NCBI RefSeq assembly: GCF_017299535.1
Contig: NZ_CP071238.1
Coordinates: 1,860,001 to 1,924,000, forward strand
Reading direction: 5' to 3'
Length of the DNA stretch: 64,000 nucleotides
Source: Serratia marcescens subsp. marcescens ATCC 13880
Lineage (GTDB): Bacteria; Pseudomonadota; Gammaproteobacteria; Enterobacterales; Enterobacteriaceae
In this document: piece after piece, positions 62,055 through 64,000 of the stretch
Position numbering within the stretch: the stretch's first letter is position 1
Layout of the letters: each line of letters begins with the position of its first letter
Position numbers and translations under genes: made by a program
The notes under the pieces: model-generated
What the model was told of the DNA's origin: nothing
Databases searched by the model: none
The model's input: the letters and a program-made list of their open reading frames with translations, nothing else

Positions 62055-62354
62055 ATGTCTCACTCCGAGCAACTGCAGGAACTCTTGCAACGCGTCGCCG
62101 CCCTCGAGGCGAGAGAGAAAGCGCTGAGCGCCGCGTCCAACGCTTATCAGGCGATTATCACCACCATGTTGGGCAATATGGAGAAGACCGAACGTGACCG
62201 GATCATCGCGATGATCGATCAGGCTCATGAAATCGCTTACGCCCGCGCCATTCAACGCAGCAACGAACCGCAAAAGCAGAAGATCAAACAGGCCGACGAT
62301 GTGGCGCAGCGTATGTTCATGTTTGCACAAGGCAAGGCCGCCCAGCCGCGCTGA
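62055..62354 (+). CDS. Small helical protein of unknown function
   Basis: The 99-residue protein starts MSHSEQLQELLQRVAALEARE with AGGAGG upstream (a strong site). The first 30 residues have coiled-coil heptads; the rest is helical and polar (NMEKTERDRIIAMIDQAHEI). No signal peptide or membrane span. It could be a small dimeric cytosolic protein. Not recognised. Confidence 0.75.
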   Translation: MSHSEQLQELLQRVAALEAREKALSAASNAYQAIITTMLGNMEKTERDRIIAMIDQAHEIAYARAIQRSNEPQKQKIKQADDVAQRMFMFAQGKAAQPR

Positions 62355-62477
62355 AGTCGAACTATAACAGTTGCCGCCATTAAGTTGGCTAACTGATCTA
62401 CCCGGCGAAACTGTACTTGTGTTACTTTTAGCGGTGAGATTTGATGGCAATGCTGTTTCCAGCATAAGGTTGTAACG

Positions 62478-62981
62478 ATGGACGCGATTAAAAGCATCTT
62501 GGTTAAAGAGATTGAACAGATCAATCGGCGTGAAGGGCGGGACGGCAAGCCGCGCTTCAACAGCGAATTCGCCCGCACTCACCGCTATCTGTGCCTTGCC
62601 ATGTTCGCCGGTTATTTCGCGGTGATCGCCGTGATGTATCAGGTGCCGTACATGGGGATATATGCCTTCCTGGGCTTCACCGCTTTCGTGCTGTTCATGT
62701 TCGCCATGCTGCTGATCGAGATCCGGCCGGTGTACCGCTTCGAGGACATCGGGGTGTTGGATCTGCGAGTTTGCTACAACGGCGAGTGGTACTTCACCCG
62801 CGCGCTGTCGCCTTATGCGGTGCAGCAGCTGCTGGATGAGCCATCTATCGGCGCCGCGCTGAAACAGAAGATGCGCGTGATCATCGGCAACAAGGGCGAA
62901 ATCGACTTCTACGACGTGTACGACATGGCCTACGGAAAAAAGCCGCAGGATGAGACACCTCAGTTGGCGGCGGCAAACTGA
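62478..62981 (+). CDS. ylaC: YlaC-family inner-membrane protein
   Basis: The 167-residue protein begins MDAIKSILVKEIEQINRREGRDGKPRF and has two membrane spans (about 38-56 and 60-80), then a cytoplasmic domain with VLDLRVCYNGEWYFTR and GEIDFYDVYDMA. This is the YlaC family of enterobacteria, function unknown. AAGG precedes the start. Confidence 0.88.
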   Translation: MDAIKSILVKEIEQINRREGRDGKPRFNSEFARTHRYLCLAMFAGYFAVIAVMYQVPYMGIYAFLGFTAFVLFMFAMLLIEIRPVYRFEDIGVLDLRVCYNGEWYFTRALSPYAVQQLLDEPSIGAALKQKMRVIIGNKGEIDFYDVYDMAYGKKPQDETPQLAAAN

Positions 62982-63050
62982 AAGGTTTCCGGCCGGCGGC
63001 TTGTCGATTATACTCAGCGTTTGAACGCGAAGCAGAATGAGGACCAAGCG

Positions 63051-63182
63051 ATGAGTGATGATATTTTCGATTTTGATATCGATGCCGAACTGGCGAAAGC
63101 CGAAGAAAAAGCGGCGCAGAAGGTAAAAGAGGTCCCCGAGTTCCTCGAAGACGAAGCGGACTGCGAAGGTTGCAAGATCTGA
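63051..63182 (+). CDS. 43-residue acidic protein with a C-terminal CxxC
   Basis: A short gene starting MSDDIFDFDIDAELAKAEEK after GAGGACC, ending in DCEGCKI. It is strongly acidic with a central lysine/glutamate helix and a Cys-x-x-Cys pair four residues before the stop end, which could bind metal or undergo redox. A terminator follows at once, so it is a defined unit. Function unknown. Confidence 0.7.
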   Translation: MSDDIFDFDIDAELAKAEEKAAQKVKEVPEFLEDEADCEGCKI

Positions 63183-63195
63183 TCGCCTGCCCCAT

Positions 63196-63223
63196 AAAAA
63201 AAACCGCCGCGGCGGTTTTTTTT
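63196..63223. terminator. Terminator after the 43-residue gene
   Basis: An AAAACCGCC/GGCGGTTTT stem flanked by A-run and T-run, starting 14 bases after the stop codon; it may work in both directions. Confidence 0.88.
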
Positions 63224-63247
63224 ATGTCTGAGCGTCGCTGGGTATTA

Positions 63248-63361
63248 TCAATCCAGCACGAATCCCCAGATCAGGAACGCCGCCACCAGAATCAGGCAAA
63301 GCGCGGACACCGTCACCAGTATTTTCCCCAGAATGTCTTTTTCTTGTTCCTGCTGCGTCAC
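63248..63361 (-). CDS. Putative tiny membrane protein (second of a pair)
   Basis: A 37-residue frame from GTG: a polar start (TQQEQEKDILGKI) then one hydrophobic span (LVTVSALCLILVAAFLIWG). A TTG five codons upstream would give MDNFN-type extension and overlap the preceding tiny gene. The ribosome site is weak. Single-span small proteins like this are common near membrane-stress loci. Confidence 0.45.
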   Translation of the reverse strand: MTQQEQEKDILGKILVTVSALCLILVAAFLIWGFVLD

Positions 63362-63368
63362 GTTGAAA

Positions 63369-63476
63369 TTATCCAATTAAAAGTCTATGGACCAAACCGG
63401 CGATGCTGAGATCGGCTGCCGCTACGCCCAGCGCCATGAGCATCATCACCGAAAGAAATCGAGTCTTGCCGTTCAC
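63369..63476 (-). CDS. Putative tiny membrane protein (first of a pair)
   Basis: A 35-residue frame from GTG with AGGGA eight bases upstream: NGKTRFLSVMMLMALGVAAA then a short tail. It has one membrane span or signal-like helix and ends just before the next tiny gene, so the two may be co-translated. Confidence 0.45.
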   Translation of the reverse strand: MNGKTRFLSVMMLMALGVAAADLSIAGLVHRLLIG

Positions 63477-63622
63477 ATCCTTAATCCCTGTGGACGCCGC
63501 TGCTAGTTTTTATATCAAAGGGATATCATTCAGCGACGCTCTATTTCATGCATCTTGATAGTGATTAAGAACGTTCTTAAGGCCAGAAGTTCCCTCATCG
63601 GGTAACGCCGCCCGCGGTAGCG

Positions 63623-64000
63623 TCAGTCGGTTACGATTCGGACGCCTATCTTGCTGACTTGATTGCCGTCCATTTCGGCTATGGTCCAGGTCAGGCCGTC
63701 CCATTCCACCTGGTCGCCGATCACCGGTTCACCGCCGATCAGCTGAATGACGAACTGCCCCAGCGTCTGCTGCTCGTCGACGTCGTCTTGCAGATTGAGG
63801 CCATAAACCTGCGAGATGTCGCTTAAACGGGCGTCGGATTGCAGGATAAAGTCGCCGAAGAAGCGTTCGTCGAGCGTCACGGCCGGCGCCTGGCTGAACA
63901 GCTTGCCGAGGATCGGCAGATCGTGCTCATGGCCGATGACGCACAGAATATCGTTCTCCCGCAGCCGGGTACTGCCGCTAGGATGCAGCAGCTCTTTGCC
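63623..64000 (-). CDS. nhaP2: C-terminal part of K+/H+ antiporter NhaP2 (CvrA)
   Basis: The frame is open to the window edge, so only the last 125 residues are seen. It contains the end of a TrkA-C regulatory domain ([24 protein letters not shown]) and a CorC/HlyC-type domain ([41 protein letters not shown]). This matches the cytoplasmic end of NhaP2/CvrA. The membrane part lies outside. Confidence 0.85.
   Translation of the reverse strand, partial: GKELLHPSGSTRLRENDILCVIGHEHDLPILGKLFSQAPAVTLDERFFGDFILQSDARLSDISQVYGLNLQDDVDEQQTLGQFVIQLIGGEPVIGDQVEWDGLTWTIAEMDGNQVSKIGVRIVTD

Noticed and set aside
1..64000. CRISPR array, insertion sequences or prophage
   Set aside because: No regularly spaced repeats, no transposase and no phage structural genes were seen; the KilA-C-like gene is isolated.

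Overview
The window comes from a Serratia genome, almost certainly S. marcescens or a close relative. The strongest marker is the secreted nuclease gene (12181-12981): its DRGH active site and signal peptide read as the classic Serratia nuclease. CycA, DcuB, ProP, UvrY, UvrC, PgsA, YecF, GlpM and YlaC are all close to their enterobacterial counterparts. The DNA is mostly GC-rich, with AT-rich pockets at about 1.2-2.3 kb, 43.3-44.3 kb and 45.5-46.1 kb. No insertion sequence, integrase or CRISPR array was seen.

Layout. 1-7.3 kb: a chaperone-usher fimbrial locus with two regulators, a ToxR-like membrane winged-helix protein followed by a FidL-like partner and a LuxR-type protein, then subunit, chaperone, usher and adhesin. 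7.3-12.2 kb: soxR divergent from a two-gene RND pump, sharing a textbook SoxR promoter. 12.2-13.0 kb: nucA with an almost perfect LexA box. 13-24 kb: wrbA, a LysE exporter with its LysR regulator, two XRE regulators, an EamA transporter, cycA, a degenerate tRNA-Lys(CUU), DedA and MFS membrane proteins, a monooxygenase, a GNAT enzyme and an unknown protein.

24.1-31.1 kb is the most unusual block. It is a tight five-gene operon: enoyl-CoA hydratase, MFS exporter, 5-aminolevulinate-synthase-like enzyme, thiolase and 3-hydroxyacyl-CoA dehydrogenase. A LuxR-family regulator with an autoinducer-type domain is transcribed divergently. Enterobacteria make heme from glutamate, so an ALA-synthase-like enzyme here suggests an aminoketone-type metabolite or signal.

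32.6-42.8 kb: a complete trans-4-hydroxyproline catabolic cluster (imino-acid reductase, permease, ketoglutarate-semialdehyde dehydrogenase, deaminase, AraC regulator, 2-epimerase, three-part D-hydroxyproline dehydrogenase). 43-45.4 kb: small lipoproteins, a KilA-C-like orphan, glpM and yecF. 46.1-50.3 kb: uvrY-uvrC-pgsA and tRNA-Gly, -Cys and -Leu, the order known from E. coli but with about 0.7 kb between tRNA-Gly and tRNA-Cys. 50.5-56 kb: dcuB, a PaaI-type thioesterase, small unknown genes and proP. 56-60.6 kb: macA-macB with a dedicated outer-membrane factor. 60.8-64 kb: cho with a LexA box, a promoter-bearing tRNA-like gene with an abnormal anticodon arm, ylaC, tiny genes and the end of the antiporter nhaP2/cvrA.

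Starts were moved inward where a ribosome-binding site supported it. Functions rest on motif and family recognition by eye; no database search was run.
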